Of a DNA stretch of 64,000 nt, positions 22,178-33,926 are shown in pieces. The stretch lies in NCBI GenBank assembly GCA_002286715.1, contig NSJX01000018.1, positions 1-64,000 on the forward strand, written 5' to 3'. Below the pieces are notes generated by a model. That model was not told where the DNA came from. It was given only the letters and a program-made list of their open reading frames with translations, and made no database searches. Position 1 is the first letter of the stretch. The number at the start of each line of letters is the position of its first letter. A program made the translations under genes and the position numbers. The stretch comes from Dentipellis sp. KUC8613. Taxonomy: Eukaryota; Basidiomycota; Agaricomycetes; Russulales; Hericiaceae.

Positions 22178-22332
22178 ATCGAGTCGCTTCGTTTGGTGTG
22201 CCGCAGCAGAGACTGGTACGGGACGACAGGCCTCTCAAACATCTTCAAACAAAACAGCAAATCATAATGTTAAACAGCACGCACAAACTAACGCTACAAA
22301 ATCGAATCCTAGTTATCCTTCTTCTGCGACGT

Positions 22333-23155
22333 TCACTCGCCAGTGGGGCCCCTGGTGTAGGGAAGCTGTCCAAAGCGTGAGCATGAAACCACATCAGAAG
22401 AAGACGGTATCAATCAACTTACAACTTCAATCCAGTACCTTCCGGTATTCATACATGTTAGCGATTCTAACATTGCGCCTACTCCGCGGAATAGAGAATA
22501 CTCACCCATCGGGGTCCTTGATGAACGCGATGTGCTTCATCTTTCCGTCGGTGAGGCGCTTCTGGAAGGGCACGCCGAGCTTTTCAAAGCGCGCGCAGGC
22601 TTCCTCAACGTCTGCGCAGGTGATGGCGATGTGGCCGAAGCCCTTGGGCTCCGAGTTGCCGTTGTGGTAAGGCGTCTGGGCAACATTCTCAGTGCCGTGG
22701 TTGTGGGTTAATTCCAAGATACCTGTGCGTCATGTGAGGCTCGATTTATATAGAACGATGGGGCCAATGGCTGACCCTCGCGGCTGAGCTGCTGCTTCTC
22801 TTTCTGGTCAGCTGAATCGGCCCCGCCGGAGTGGTCGAAGGCAAGGAAGTAGAGCGTGAAGTCGCTGAAGTCGTGCTCTAGGTGCCCGTCAGCATTGCTG
22901 CGCGCGAAGCAGCGAACTACGGTGCGCACTCGAGATAAGGTCCATTCCCAAAACCTATCCGGCAGCTTATATGAGGCTATGCTGCGGTTTGTGGGAGCGC
23001 AGCAAACTCACGTCAGTGTAAAAGGGGATGGAGACCTTGGGGTCTCTGACACGAAGCATGGTGTGGTTGAACTGTCAGTCCTGTAAGCGCTTTATTTCTT
23101 TCGCAGGTTTCGTCGCACGCACCCTGAAGCTGGCAGTCTCTTCGGTGCGCGGCAT
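22333..23155 (-). CDS. GLO1: Lactoylglutathione lyase (glyoxalase I)
   Basis: Isomerises the methylglyoxal-glutathione adduct to S-lactoylglutathione; cytosolic, metal dependent. Exons 23155-23123, 23071-23012, 22954-22930, 22877-22776, 22722-22506, 22438-22423, 22365-22333; about 161 aa. [20 protein letters not shown] and VLGMDLI are the family N-terminal signature. [20 protein letters not shown] and IKDPDGYWIEV carry the metal-site Glu/His residues. The compact single-domain length is usual. The last two small exons are the least certain: if the GTAAGT after WIEV is not used, the protein ends two residues later at 22414. Confidence 0.88.
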
Positions 23156-23516
23156 GTTGTACACTACGGAGCCGCGAAAGGTGCGAGTGAGAGACGGAAA
23201 GAAAGACGGCGGGGGTGGGAGAGCAGGGAGCCGATTATATATGTGGTGACGCAGACTGGGAGCACGCAAAGCAAGGAAGCGGAAGCGGAGGAGCGGCGTG
23301 TTCATGGGAGAGAATCGATGTCACGATGGCTGCGAGCGATAAAGGCTCTCTGAGCGCGTGACATCATCGTATCCTGGCTGACCACGTGCTCCGACGCGAC
23401 GCGAAACGGTTGATTCACGCGACACGGCGCACGTGATGGGTTCGCTTATTCCTTCCGCTCCGTTCGTTTTCGGCCATTTTCGCCTCTTGTTCATCAACCA
23501 CCACCATCCCTTCTCT
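23156..23516. other. Divergent promoter region
   Basis: 361 nt between the glyoxalase start and the next plus-strand gene. No clear TATA on either side except ATATATAAT on the minus strand near 23233-23240, a candidate for glyoxalase. Confidence 0.4.
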
Positions 23517-25967
23517 ATGTCCCCTAACGCGTCCCCGCAGACGCTCCCCTTTAAATATCGTCGCAAAAGCTTGTCTGTCGAACCTAGCCCTCCCTCTCCT
23601 TCCCCCTCTCCTTCCCGCCCCTATCCCTCATCCTCCCGCTACGCGGATCAATTCAGCCCATACAACCACAAGTCCACATCCTCTTCTAAATGGGCGCATA
23701 CAACCAGTGATGATGATTTTGAACTACCGTTCATGAGCGACGATGCTGCCAGTGTGGCTCCGTTAACGGAGTCTTATCCGTCCTCCCCTTCACTGGCGCC
23801 ACCCTCCCCGCGTCCACACGATGCGGAAGATGTGTACGTCGATATCGTCTCATCCTCTCCTGTCCGTGATTCCGCCTTTGTGGTCTCGGCGTCAACCAGG
23901 CGCTCTCGTCTCCCGCTCCTCCGATGTGACTCCGAACAGGACGGCTATGAGCCTAGATGCGATAAGGCTTTTGAATCGCGGACACGTGTCGAGGGTCTGA
24001 TCCACCAGCGCTTCAGCAGCCAGAAGCCGCAGCCGAATTTCAAGCACGACAACACAGACGAAGACGTCGCAGCTGCGCTCTTGGCTTTGCACGCACAACC
24101 TCGTCTATCCGTCCCTCAGGTGACAACAATTCCCACACCTGCACCAGAACCTCCACTTTCGGCATCGAGGTCTGCTTCTCTGCACTTCCTTTTGTCCCCT
24201 TTAGACCCACCAGCACCGGCACATGCCTCTCCTTTGACCACCGCCCCCGCGATATCATCTATCGATTCCACCGAGGTCGCGCGATCTGTCAAGACAGCGG
24301 AGTCCAGCATAGTTAAGGAAGAGTCGGACCTCCCCGTTGACGTGCACGAAGCTGAAGATCTCCCCGACGATCTGCCCGAAGTGGATGGCCACGAACGAGG
24401 AGTATCTCCACTTTCGTCCCTCCCGCCTTCATCTCCCTTCTCGGATGCTCTTGATCTGGAGTCTGACACTCACGTCGACGTGTCGTACGACGTGTCTGCA
24501 ATTGCAGGGTCTACATCCGATGAAACGCACGAGACGGATGTCCCTGGAGATCACACCGATCATGCGGCCGTGTCTACCGAAGCTTCCGTTGGCGCTCTGG
24601 TGAAGGCTTCGTCTGAAGGCTCATCAGACAACGTGGGTGACTTCATCGATGACGATCTACTAGTGAGTATCAATAATTTGGCTTCTAGCTTTACATCCGG
24701 TTAGCGTGCTGCTACCGCGTTGTCCGTTTATCACTTTCATTCTTAGCATCGAACGTGATTCTGATACACGCACTGGTCTAGGTCTCACCGAAGACATACA
24801 CTTCATCACCCCTTTCTTCACCACCATCGTCACCCGTTCTCGTTCACGCCGAACTTCCTGCATCAAAATCCGAGGCCGCACATGACCTTCCGTTGTCTGA
24901 TGATCAGTCGACTTCTGCGCCCGCACCCGCGCCAAGGCGCAAGGCTGGGTCTGACGAAAGGCGATCGAAGAAACGCAGGCTCGTTATTACTTGGACCGAC
25001 GACGAAGACGAAGAAACGCACTTTCCTCGCAAGACGGCGAAGACTCATGATAACGCCTGCGCCACTGGCGTCTCAGAGTCTAAGAAACTTTCTTCCCATA
25101 ACAAGCCAGACGTGAAACTGGAGCCCCGGCTGAAGTCAAAGCCGAAGGTCAAGCGCGAACATGAAGATAAGGAAGACGCCGACCTTTCTGTCCGTGCTCG
25201 GGACCGGAAAGCTACCCCCCACGCCGCGCAACGCAAATCCCGGAGACCTTCCGAGAAGAGCAGGGCAGAAGACAGGCCGAAGCACGTCGCAAAGTCGAAG
25301 CCCAAAGCCAAGCGGAAGCGCGTAGAAAGCAGCGACGAAGACGATGGTGATACTCAGGCCGGTTCAATCCAGACCGACGCGGAGACGAATCCCGACGATG
25401 GCATGCCCTCAGAACCTGAGCCCCCGTTGCTTGGTATAGTCATTGAGACCTTGGCGTTCGCACGCGCGTCATCATGGCCGGCTGAAGTTGTCTGGCGCGA
25501 AGTCAAAGCCGCCTATCCTGGCACGTTTGGAGGCTCTCGAGAGGCTTCGACGAGTTCTGACTATGGAGACGACGACGACGATGGAGGCCGAGCGCGGGTG
25601 GAGTCGGTGCTTGAGTGGGGCGTGCGCAGACGTGTGTTCGGCAGGATAGAGAGCTCCGGAGAGGTATGTCTTGTTCCCATTTCTGAGCATCCCCGCCTTG
25701 ACGTGTGCTTCCCAGTCTCTGCCTCCGTCGTATTTCTATCTCGCCGCTCTGGACCCGGACCGTGAGCGTGGAGCCCTATTAGCCACTCTTGCCCCGCGTC
25801 CCGCGAAGCGCGCAGAGACGATGAAGTACAAACAGTACTACTGGCGCCCTGTGCGCATGGCTGTGCCTGAGCGGCGCAGCGGACGCAGTACGCGGAAGAA
25901 AGAGAAAACGGAAGCTGATGAAGAGCATAAGGAGCACATGTGGGAGGTCGACTGGGAGGAATCGTAG
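23517..25967 (+). CDS. Unknown protein with acidic and Lys/Ser-rich regions, probably nuclear
   Basis: Exons 23517-24662, 24782-25663, 25716-25967; 759 aa. The N-terminal two thirds is Ser/Pro/Asp-rich and looks disordered. The middle carries strongly basic patches suited to nuclear import (RRSKKRRLVITWTDDEDEE, KPKAKRKRVESSDEDDG). The final ~190 residues look folded: LGIVIETLAFARASSWPAEVVWREVKAAYPGTF... then RRRVFGRIESSGE, PPSYFYLAALDPDRERG and YWRPVRMAV. This end could be a winged-helix-like module, but I recognise no named family. Acidic Ser-Asp-Glu clusters suggest CK2 sites. An upstream in-frame ATG exists at 23433; 23517 starts the low-complexity region more naturally. Confidence 0.65.
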
Positions 25968-26504
25968 GCGTCGTGACCCGTTTTCTCTTTCTCATACACG
26001 TTGCAATTGAACTTTGGCCCGCAAGCATCTGACGACCGACACGTTTTCACGACTGATTTTCTCTGCAGCCGCCTCGCCCATATTTTATTCGCTCTACTTA
26101 TTCGTTCTGTCACCATGCATGCAGTCCGCCTGTCTGTCTGTCTGTTCGCACTTGTCGATTTGTTTGTTCACCTCTGTTCAGTCAATAATGTCGTGTCTCG
26201 TTAGCCAATGCTACTTACTTACTATCCTTACTTTTTGTGTTGTCGTGTTAGCCCATTACTGTATTAGTTACGAGGCGAAGAAGTGAGAGAACAAGCCACA
26301 TGCCCTAGGACGTCAAATGCCTTTTGTTCTGCTTTGGGAAGTCCGTCTCGTCGAAAGGGCCCAAAATGTTCTGTTGTCAAAGAGTGTATACACTAAAGAA
26401 TGTGCGTAGATACAAGGAGGGACGGTAAAAGAATGGAAGAGATTAGAAGGTCAAGAGTCCGAGAGCCTAAGCCATGAGGCGATATAGGTGTGTTGCTGGA
26501 ATTT
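25968..26504. other. Convergent 3' region
   Basis: About 540 nt, T-rich on the plus strand; probably two 3' UTRs. No gene seen. Confidence 0.4.
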
Positions 26505-29500
26505 TTACAGATGGGTGTTATTCCACAATGAACGCACGACAAAGTCGTCAGGGTTGGGCGATTTATTGCTCGACAGAGCAGGGTTGAATTTGAAGATAAC
26601 TACAGATCGAATATTGTGCAAGTTAGCCCGTCGCTCAATAGGTGTCACTGAAAAAACTTACGCGTGCGATCCTGTCCAGGAATCAGATAGAAACCGTTCG
26701 AGGGCTGCCCAGTGACCGAATCGACGAAGTAGCCCACTGTACCTGCAGGATGGTCAAGCCACGTCCACGGCCCGACGCCTCCCGCAGCGGACACGGTGAA
26801 CGACATTTCTCCGGTGCTAGCTTTCCCAGGCGTGATAGTGATCTTGGGGTCAACGAGCGAGGAAATGGACAACGACGCCGGGTTGAACTGCGAGCGAGCG
26901 AGTGTTCGTTAGTGGGAAGAAAATTTGGATAGTAAGATTGGAACGTACGTATTGCTCGTTCGTCACGGTCTTGCCATCAACTTGCGCAGTCACGTTCAAC
27001 AAAAGCCAAACGTCCGTCGGCAACTTCCAGGGAGGCAGGATAGTCAGAAGGCTCAGCCCCGAATAGAGCACGGTATTGTTCAAGCTTGGCACCGAGAAAC
27101 TTTGCTGCGTCGAATTCAACGAGTTTCCACTCCAGTCGTACCACGTCCACTGCGCCTGGCCGTGGACCGTTTCAAGGTGATCTGACGTGACGGTGATGTC
27201 CAGTTTCTCAAGGAGCGGGTCCCAGAATGGGTAGATGATGACAGGCGAGAAGATATCCGTGAGCGCGTACTGCAGCACCTTCCAGCGCCCAGAGTATTCG
27301 ATGCTCGACCAGCTCACGCCCTGCCAGATGTCATTCAGCTGCCACACGAGAGCGCCCATGTTGTTCTCGGCTGACCCGGCGCCGCGCCGGTAGAAGGCGA
27401 TTTGGGATTCCATGGTCATCGCCTGGAATATCTGCGTGCTGTAGCACCACTGTGCGAAGGTCTGGTTCGAGTCGCTCGTTCCAGGAGTGGGCATCCACAG
27501 ATTGACGGCGCTCGACATCTGGCTTTGGCCCTGCCATGCGTTCGGATTCGGCCATGTCAGGCCTCCGGCAGGAGGATGGTGATCGCGGGAAGTGACGACG
27601 GGTGAGTTGAATGAGAAGTCGGAAGGATTGGTCAATGCCTCCTCCCAGCTATAGAAAGAGGGCATAGAGTGATACCTGATGTAGGCAGTCATCAGCAGGG
27701 TAATTTCAATAGGCAAGCTGAACTACGGACCCAAACTCGTTGACGAATCTGGAGACGGGGAAGGTTGAGTAGCTGAAGGCGTGCGAGGGATCATAGTCGT
27801 ATCGCTCTGTATTATAAGTAGGTCAGAACTTGAAAATCATCTGACGAGATGGCCAGACCTACTCACCAGCGTTCCCATATACCTCCCCAAGTGTGGCATT
27901 TCCGAATCGCAGAACCAAGGGATCGAGGGAAAGCACGCCGTGTGTAGTCGAGCAATCCGTGTAAGGCACCTGGTCAACAATAATAAGATTTCACAAACCG
28001 GACGACACCAATGAAAGCGTACCGAATTAGTCTCCTGATAGGTAATATCGTGAAGGAAGTCCTGGAACAGGGTAACAAACTACCAAACGATGTGTCAACG
28101 GGCTGTCGAACCCTAGTGAGCCATACCACTGACCTCATCTAAGAGATGCTGGCCAAAAAGTAGGCTTGCAACCTGCGCGATTTCTTCGATCTCATTTCCA
28201 CCGGCCCATTGGACGTTGCTCGCATGCTTGTTGATGCGGCGTACATTCTGTCGCACCTCGGTGTTCACCGAATCCAGCAGGAAGTCGTTCAGGCCATACA
28301 GTGCGTCGGAGAAGATGAACTCAGACCAGGTCATAATGCCGATTTCATCGCAGATGGAGTAGAACGAATAGGTGTCTGTGCTATGCGGAGGGTAATGGGT
28401 AGCAGCGGTAGAAGAAGGCTGATAGGCGCCTCCACCCCAGACACGAAGCTGGGCAAGGTATCAGAATACGATATTTGTTGAAAGTGCGACAGCATCCATA
28501 CCATGTTTTGACCACCGGCCACGGCACTTTCGAGCACCCATCGGGCCTTGTCGTCAGTTATGCGGGCATAGAACGGATCAAAAGGAACGATATTTGTGCC
28601 AACTGCGTAGAAGGCCTTCCCGTTGACCTCAAAGTGCCACTGGTCACCGGGCATAATCCCGCGTTGCTTCACCTCGTCGTCGGAGTACCGAGTCTGTAAC
28701 AGTCTGATTGTACGGAAACCGACAGGGGTCGTAAAGGAGATGTCTTCTGAGCCAAAGCCGAGGTCCAGAGTTATGGTCAAATTGTAGAGTTGGGGAGTTC
28801 CGAGATTATGTGGGTACCAGCGTTGGGGAAGGCTGTCGTCGATCGAGAAGTTTGCCCGTAGCCAAGTGGGCTTGCTCACGATGTTACCCGAAGAGGTGCT
28901 GGGCAAGGCATCAAGGGGGCCGACGGCCACTGGTCCAGACTTGAAGTTAAGCTCCGGGATAGAGATCGAAAGAGATGGGGACGAGGCTGAGACGGCAGAA
29001 TGTACACCGAGGCTGATATTGACAACCCAGGGTGCTCCCTGATCCGGTTCGCTCTGCGCAGCGTCGACATAACCCCGCTTGAAGATGTCGATTGACGACT
29101 CGGAAATCAAGAGTGGTGTTCCGCTGCCACCAGATGCGTTTTGGCTTGGAAAGCCAGAAGGCGCAGATGCGCTACTGGAAGCTGCAATCGAAGATGCGGT
29201 AGCAACGCTCGTAGAAGCCCGGATAGAGATTGCGGAAGGGCTTTCCGATGATATGGAAGCACCGTCAGAGATTGCGGAAACCTCGGTAGAAGACGCAGCG
29301 TCACTGCCATGAGATACGGCCCGGCCCCAAAATCGTGGAGCCTTGCTCACGGTAGGTGAGGCTGAAGGCGGTGGAGACAGCCCCGCGGTTTGGTTGCCGT
29401 TAAGAACGGAAAAGAGTGAAGACAACGCAGCCTGAGGTATTGAGAAAGTTGCCGTCGTCTCTGCCGGGGCAGGAGTCGAAGTTGAAGGTGAAGCACTGGT

Positions 29501-30404
29501 CTCGTTGGATGGCGCAGTAGTGTTATTACCAGAGCCTGTCAAAGTGATGAAGTATGCAGGCTTATGGATACCTGTAGGCACGAAAGCGGGACCCTGAAGA
29601 GTACTCAGTATTGATGACGATAAGAATGAATAAGACCACATACCCAATCCCATCCGAAATCCGACTGCGTCTTCCGAATCCAGGTACGAACTCCGGGATA
29701 CTCGAACTGTGAACCAATGTCGGCTTATAGAAGCGGACATTTGGGGACTACTTACGTCGACTGTCAGTAAAGATTCGGTGTCCGGTCTGTTTGTAACGTT
29801 CTGGCCATAATACCAAGCTGACTCGAAAGCAAGAGTCAAGTTCGTGTTGCCATTGACCGGCGAAGCTAGCAGATCCGACACATCGTAAACGTATTGCTGG
29901 AATTCATTGTTCACCCAGGCAACGGGATGCCCAGCCAAAGTCTAAAACCGACCCAAACAGTTGCTATGATGAGATTGCAAGATGTTCAGGAATGAATTAC
30001 GCACGATGTTGGCAATTGTATCAATGCCATAGAAGACAAGGAGCGTCTTGTCCGAAGAGTTTTGAGAACCTGATTTAAGGAATGGCGAAATATCGGCGGT
30101 ATAGGTCCAATTATCGTTTACAATCCAACGCTGGTTGTAATCTGTTGAAAAAAATCTCAACGGACGCCAAGCATCGGTTACCATAAGGAAGTGGAAACGA
30201 ACCATTTTCCTCTTGTAGAGGCTCGGTGATAACACCAGCACGCATGAGGTCCAGGTGAACCTCGGACGGGACTGCGCCAGGAACTACGATAGATCCATTC
30301 TGACTGCTCAAAGACCACTGTAAATCCGAAAGGCTGAACACATCTGCCAACGCCAGAGAGGGTAGGACAGCAGCCCAAAGTGCGGACTGCAAACGTCGAC
30401 CCAT
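26505..30404 (-). CDS. Secreted GH2 beta-mannosidase, copy 1
   Basis: Hydrolyses terminal beta-mannose from manno-oligosaccharides; secreted. Twelve exons: 30404-30203, 30141-30005, 29941-29756, 29706-29644, 29593-28502, 28448-28134, 28079-28023, 27969-27867, 27806-27731, 27675-26949, 26887-26662, 26599-26505; 1092 aa. Residues 1-~20 are a signal peptide. The GH2 sugar-binding start (LQWSLSSQNGSIVVPGAVPS) and FGWDWGPAFVPTG are clear. QWAGGNE supplies the acid/base Glu (~646) and RFVNEFG the nucleophile Glu (~742). A Ser/Thr/Ala-rich tract of well over 100 residues interrupts the region after FITLTGSGNN, and many N-glycosylation sites are present. The C-terminal PWTWLDHPAGTVGYFVD and LWNNTHL end match copy 2. 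All catalytic residues are intact. Confidence 0.9.
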
Positions 30405-30444
30405 GGCTGGCTAAAAGGTGTTCGTGGTAATAAACAGAGATGGG

Positions 30445-30451
30445 CTTTATA
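30445..30451 (-). promoter_or_regulatory. TATA box of beta-mannosidase copy 1
   Basis: TATAAAG on the minus strand about 45 nt before the ATG at 30404. Confidence 0.55.
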
Positions 30452-31356
30452 GGCCCGGTGGCGTCAGGATTCAGTGACCCGATGATCTGCTATAGTGATG
30501 AGTTGAACGATGGCTCGACTAATGTGACGCGCCAGTGTCAATGCCGCAGCCGATAGAAGCACCGAAGCTCGGCATATGCTGTCGCAGGACATCAACGTTA
30601 TTTATTGGGTGGGGAGAATGCATCTCCGGCCAGCATGGCAAGTCATCGCTGCTCGAAAGAGTGGCGCTGACCCGCGAGGATCTGCCTGACGGGGTGCGTG
30701 CTGTGCTGTGGGCACGGGGTACCGTAAGTGCTTGAGAAAAGTGAAGCAACTAGACAACAGCTCCCGACAAACCTGTACATCGCGTCATGCACCTATATCA
30801 AGCCGGATGGGAGGCCCGTGTTCCAAGCTTTCATTGCTAAGGTTCCGTCTCGTTTGACCACAATTCCACCCCACCCCGAGGGCCGATTCGGATGCCCAAT
30901 GGATGAAGTGGAGGCAGTATTAATTGACTATTGTTGCCGGCGGTCATTGAGTAGAGCATCGATCTTGCGACACAGGCCGCCTTTGTGGGTCGTTGTGAAT
31001 TGGTTCCTGAAGATACATTTGGTGACAGAAAGTATCTCATGAAGGCCGAGATCGAGCGGCTTTGGCGGTCATCACCAATGACGGCAGTCCAAGAGGTGGT
31101 GTCTATATGGGAATACGCGAACGGCGTCCAGGATATTCGAGGCCCTAGAATTGAAGAGCTATGGTTCTAAGTAGATGGATGGAATGTATTGTCGTGAATG
31201 CATGTACTCACTATAGCGACCTGGTCTAACCACTTAGAGGGGTGCCAGCTTCAACACAAGACAGTTCAACGCCCTGTTCCAGTGTAAAAGTAGTTGTGAC
31301 CGAGGAAGGAAAGACGCGTCGTTTCGGTCGCGGTATCTGGATCTTCGCTTAGCACC
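30452..31356. other. Divergent intergenic region
   Basis: About 900 nt between the mannosidase copy 1 promoter and the Med1-like gene. Short frames on both strands show no domain. Confidence 0.4.
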
Positions 31357-33926
31357 ATGTCCCAAGCACCTCCAGCAGGGACGTCTTCAGACCCCAAAGC
31401 GATTGCGCCGACTCTTTTCTCTACTCTACAACCATATACAACACCTTCAAGCTTTTCGCTACCGTCTGATTCGCAACCCGTACACCCCTTTTCCGCGAAA
31501 TCTACAGAGACCATCGCGTCTTTGCGTGCTCTCCTGGGCACGACAGACCGACTGTCACATTCTACCAATGTTCACCTATCAAACCCAGTCAAGGACTCTA
31601 AAACAGTCTCTCTAATGAGACAGTATACAGTCGGAATGTTCTCTATGAATCTGGTCAGTATACCCATAGCCTTCCCCGCACTCCCTGCTCGAGGTCCTCT
31701 TTCGTGCCACGCGTGCCTTCTCCCGTTTTGTCGCGTTATTTCATCGCTAATTAAGTGTCGCTATTGGTAGCCAGACTGGTCAATATATTCAGCACATGAT
31801 TTCCACTCTACGTCCATCTCCCTCGAACTATGGTGAGGACGTCCCTCTCAACCCGGATGAAGTGGCGGAATGGGTCATCAATCGCGTCATCTCATATGGC
31901 ACGTCAGTGGGGATGGAGGCGTTTCCAGAAGCCGAGGCTTCGGGACGAAGAACCTTGGTTCTCGGTGGGCAAGTGCTGGTAGTCGACGTGGAATTTGCAG
32001 TGACACCATTTGTCGACGTTGCGGGCGTCCGCACCTCTTACGCCGTCCCCAACGGAGCTTCGTCCTCAAGTACAATCGGAACAAACAGTGCGGGTTCGGT
32101 ATCTGTCGACGCCCATATACTGGATACGCTCCGACTTTTTATTCAAGAAGCCTCAAAAGGCGAGCAAGCAAATGCACTAGAGGTTGGACGGTTGGGTAGA
32201 AGTATTAGGGAGGGTCTGGGATATCTGATGTTGCTGGACCGCCTAGCGGTAGCTGAGGGTGACCAAGGACTTCGGTGGTTCACAGAATTGGAGACTTTAG
32301 GGAGGTCATTGGAAACTTTGGCAAAGGATGAAGCGAAAGCCATTTCTAGGTCAGTCATTATACCTGGCTTCAGAAGTACAGGACCGAAGCTGAATCTCTT
32401 TCTTTGACTAGCGCGCTTGGCTCACAACTTACACCCCTCGACATATTCCTCCTACGGGCCCACGCACTTCCGCTTCCGTACCTTCTCCCCGGTTCGCCAA
32501 CGCTTGCATTCGTTGCGCACCTATCCCCGCGCGCGTACCTGTCCATCCTTCGGTCTTCCCCACCAGCAGACACTTCGCCTGCTGAAAACATCCCCGCTCT
32601 GGATGTCCCGATTACGCACCTCCGCAATGCGCTGGCTTCGTATCCTCTTCTGGAAGGCTGCGCCCTAGCACTTCTTACACTTATCCAATTACCCCAGAAC
32701 AGCCCTCATCTGCGTCCGCCACCGAATGCAGAGCTGGCATCGCTTAATGCGCGCCCAACTTTCCCGCTCCATCCCTCGGCCGCTGAAATGGACCACACCT
32801 TTCCTCTGCCCTTATACCTACCTATGACCCCAGGACCGCAGTACGCATGGATTCTTGATTTCACAGGAAATGGGCGGACGTCTGGCGTCGTGATGTCGCA
32901 GAGTCGAATGCATGAAGTGGAAAGCATCATAAACCCACTCAACGGAATCGGAGGTAATATCGCGCATCCAAGCATGGACGGCGTGGGCAACAGTAGGAGA
33001 GGCTGGGTGGATTTGCTCGTACGTCTATTGTCAGAGAGCATCACAAAAGATAATCATCACGTCTTACGATCTTGTATTCAACAGTTGGATCTCAAAGGTG
33101 GCGCCATGGTTCCTTCAGTATCCCAGTGCTATGTTGCCGACTATGTGCGTGGGATGCCTCTGCTTTTTACGGCATGATGAATTCATCCCTTGCACACGCC
33201 TTCAGGTCTCACCCACGAATGCTCATCCTCCACTGAGGATGCGTCTCACTGTGCCTGATGAACCTGGATTCTTTCTTGAACGAGTTCAAGTGTATACAAT
33301 GCGAGAGGTGTGGGCGATCATGGAAGTACGATAGTGTTTCGCCTCATCCGCCTCTGGCGTGATTGGACGCTCTCAACTCAATTATCTGTGTTACAGATTG
33401 TGCGGGAGCAGTGCTGGTTGAACGAAGCGCTGAAGGCCTGCAATTGGTCCGTGGAGGGTCTGACCGATACATCGGCCGAGGACGCTGCAAGTGCCGAGAA
33501 AGAAGGGGCTCCAAACGAAGACGAGCTACAGGCACTTCTGGACGGTAGGTGTTCTCTCTACTCCTTGTCCCCACTTCTTTCTCACGATCATGGCGGGGGC
33601 TAGGAACCTTCATGCCTCGCAGGCTCCCGGTCAACGTGTACCTACCTTCTTCACCCGTTCCACATCCGACGTTGGCGTCCTCTCCTTTATTCCCGTCGCC
33701 GTCTACCACGCCGCCACGCATTCTGCTGACACTCCCAGAGCGCGCTCCCATATCGGGCATCGTGAATATCCTCATTGAATATGATTCTGCGAAGCCTCGC
33801 GGCGTTAGCCTACAGGTGCAAGGTGCAGTAGGAGTCGATCTGTCGATTGAAAGCCTAGAAGAGACTGTTCGAAGAGGTGGCATCTGGGGTGTACCAGGCA
33901 AGATATGGGCAAAGGCTGGAGTTTAA
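31357..33926 (+). CDS. Candidate Mediator subunit Med1-like protein
   Basis: Exons 31357-31653, 31775-32349, 32412-33144, 33206-33325, 33397-33544, 33604-33926; 731 aa with matching phases. It begins with a Ser/Thr/Pro-rich ~75 residues, then helical segments (VSLMRQYTVGMFSMNLTGQY, DEVAEWVINRVISYG). A beta-rich stretch follows (TLVLGGQVLVVDVEFAV), then HALPLPYLLPGSPTLAFVAH, WILDFTGNGRTSGVV, CWLNEALKACNW and a final all-beta-like segment. This order, a conserved beta-sandwich-rich body with LPxPYLxP blocks, recalls the Med1 domain of fungal Mediator. I cannot match a diagnostic motif, so the name is a hypothesis; the gene itself is well supported. No signal peptide or membrane segment. Confidence 0.6.

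Noticed and set aside
30500..31200. Search for inverted repeats or transposon ends bounding the mannosidase duplication
   Set aside because: No terminal repeats, target duplications or transposase frames were seen near either copy; by eye I cannot exclude short ones.
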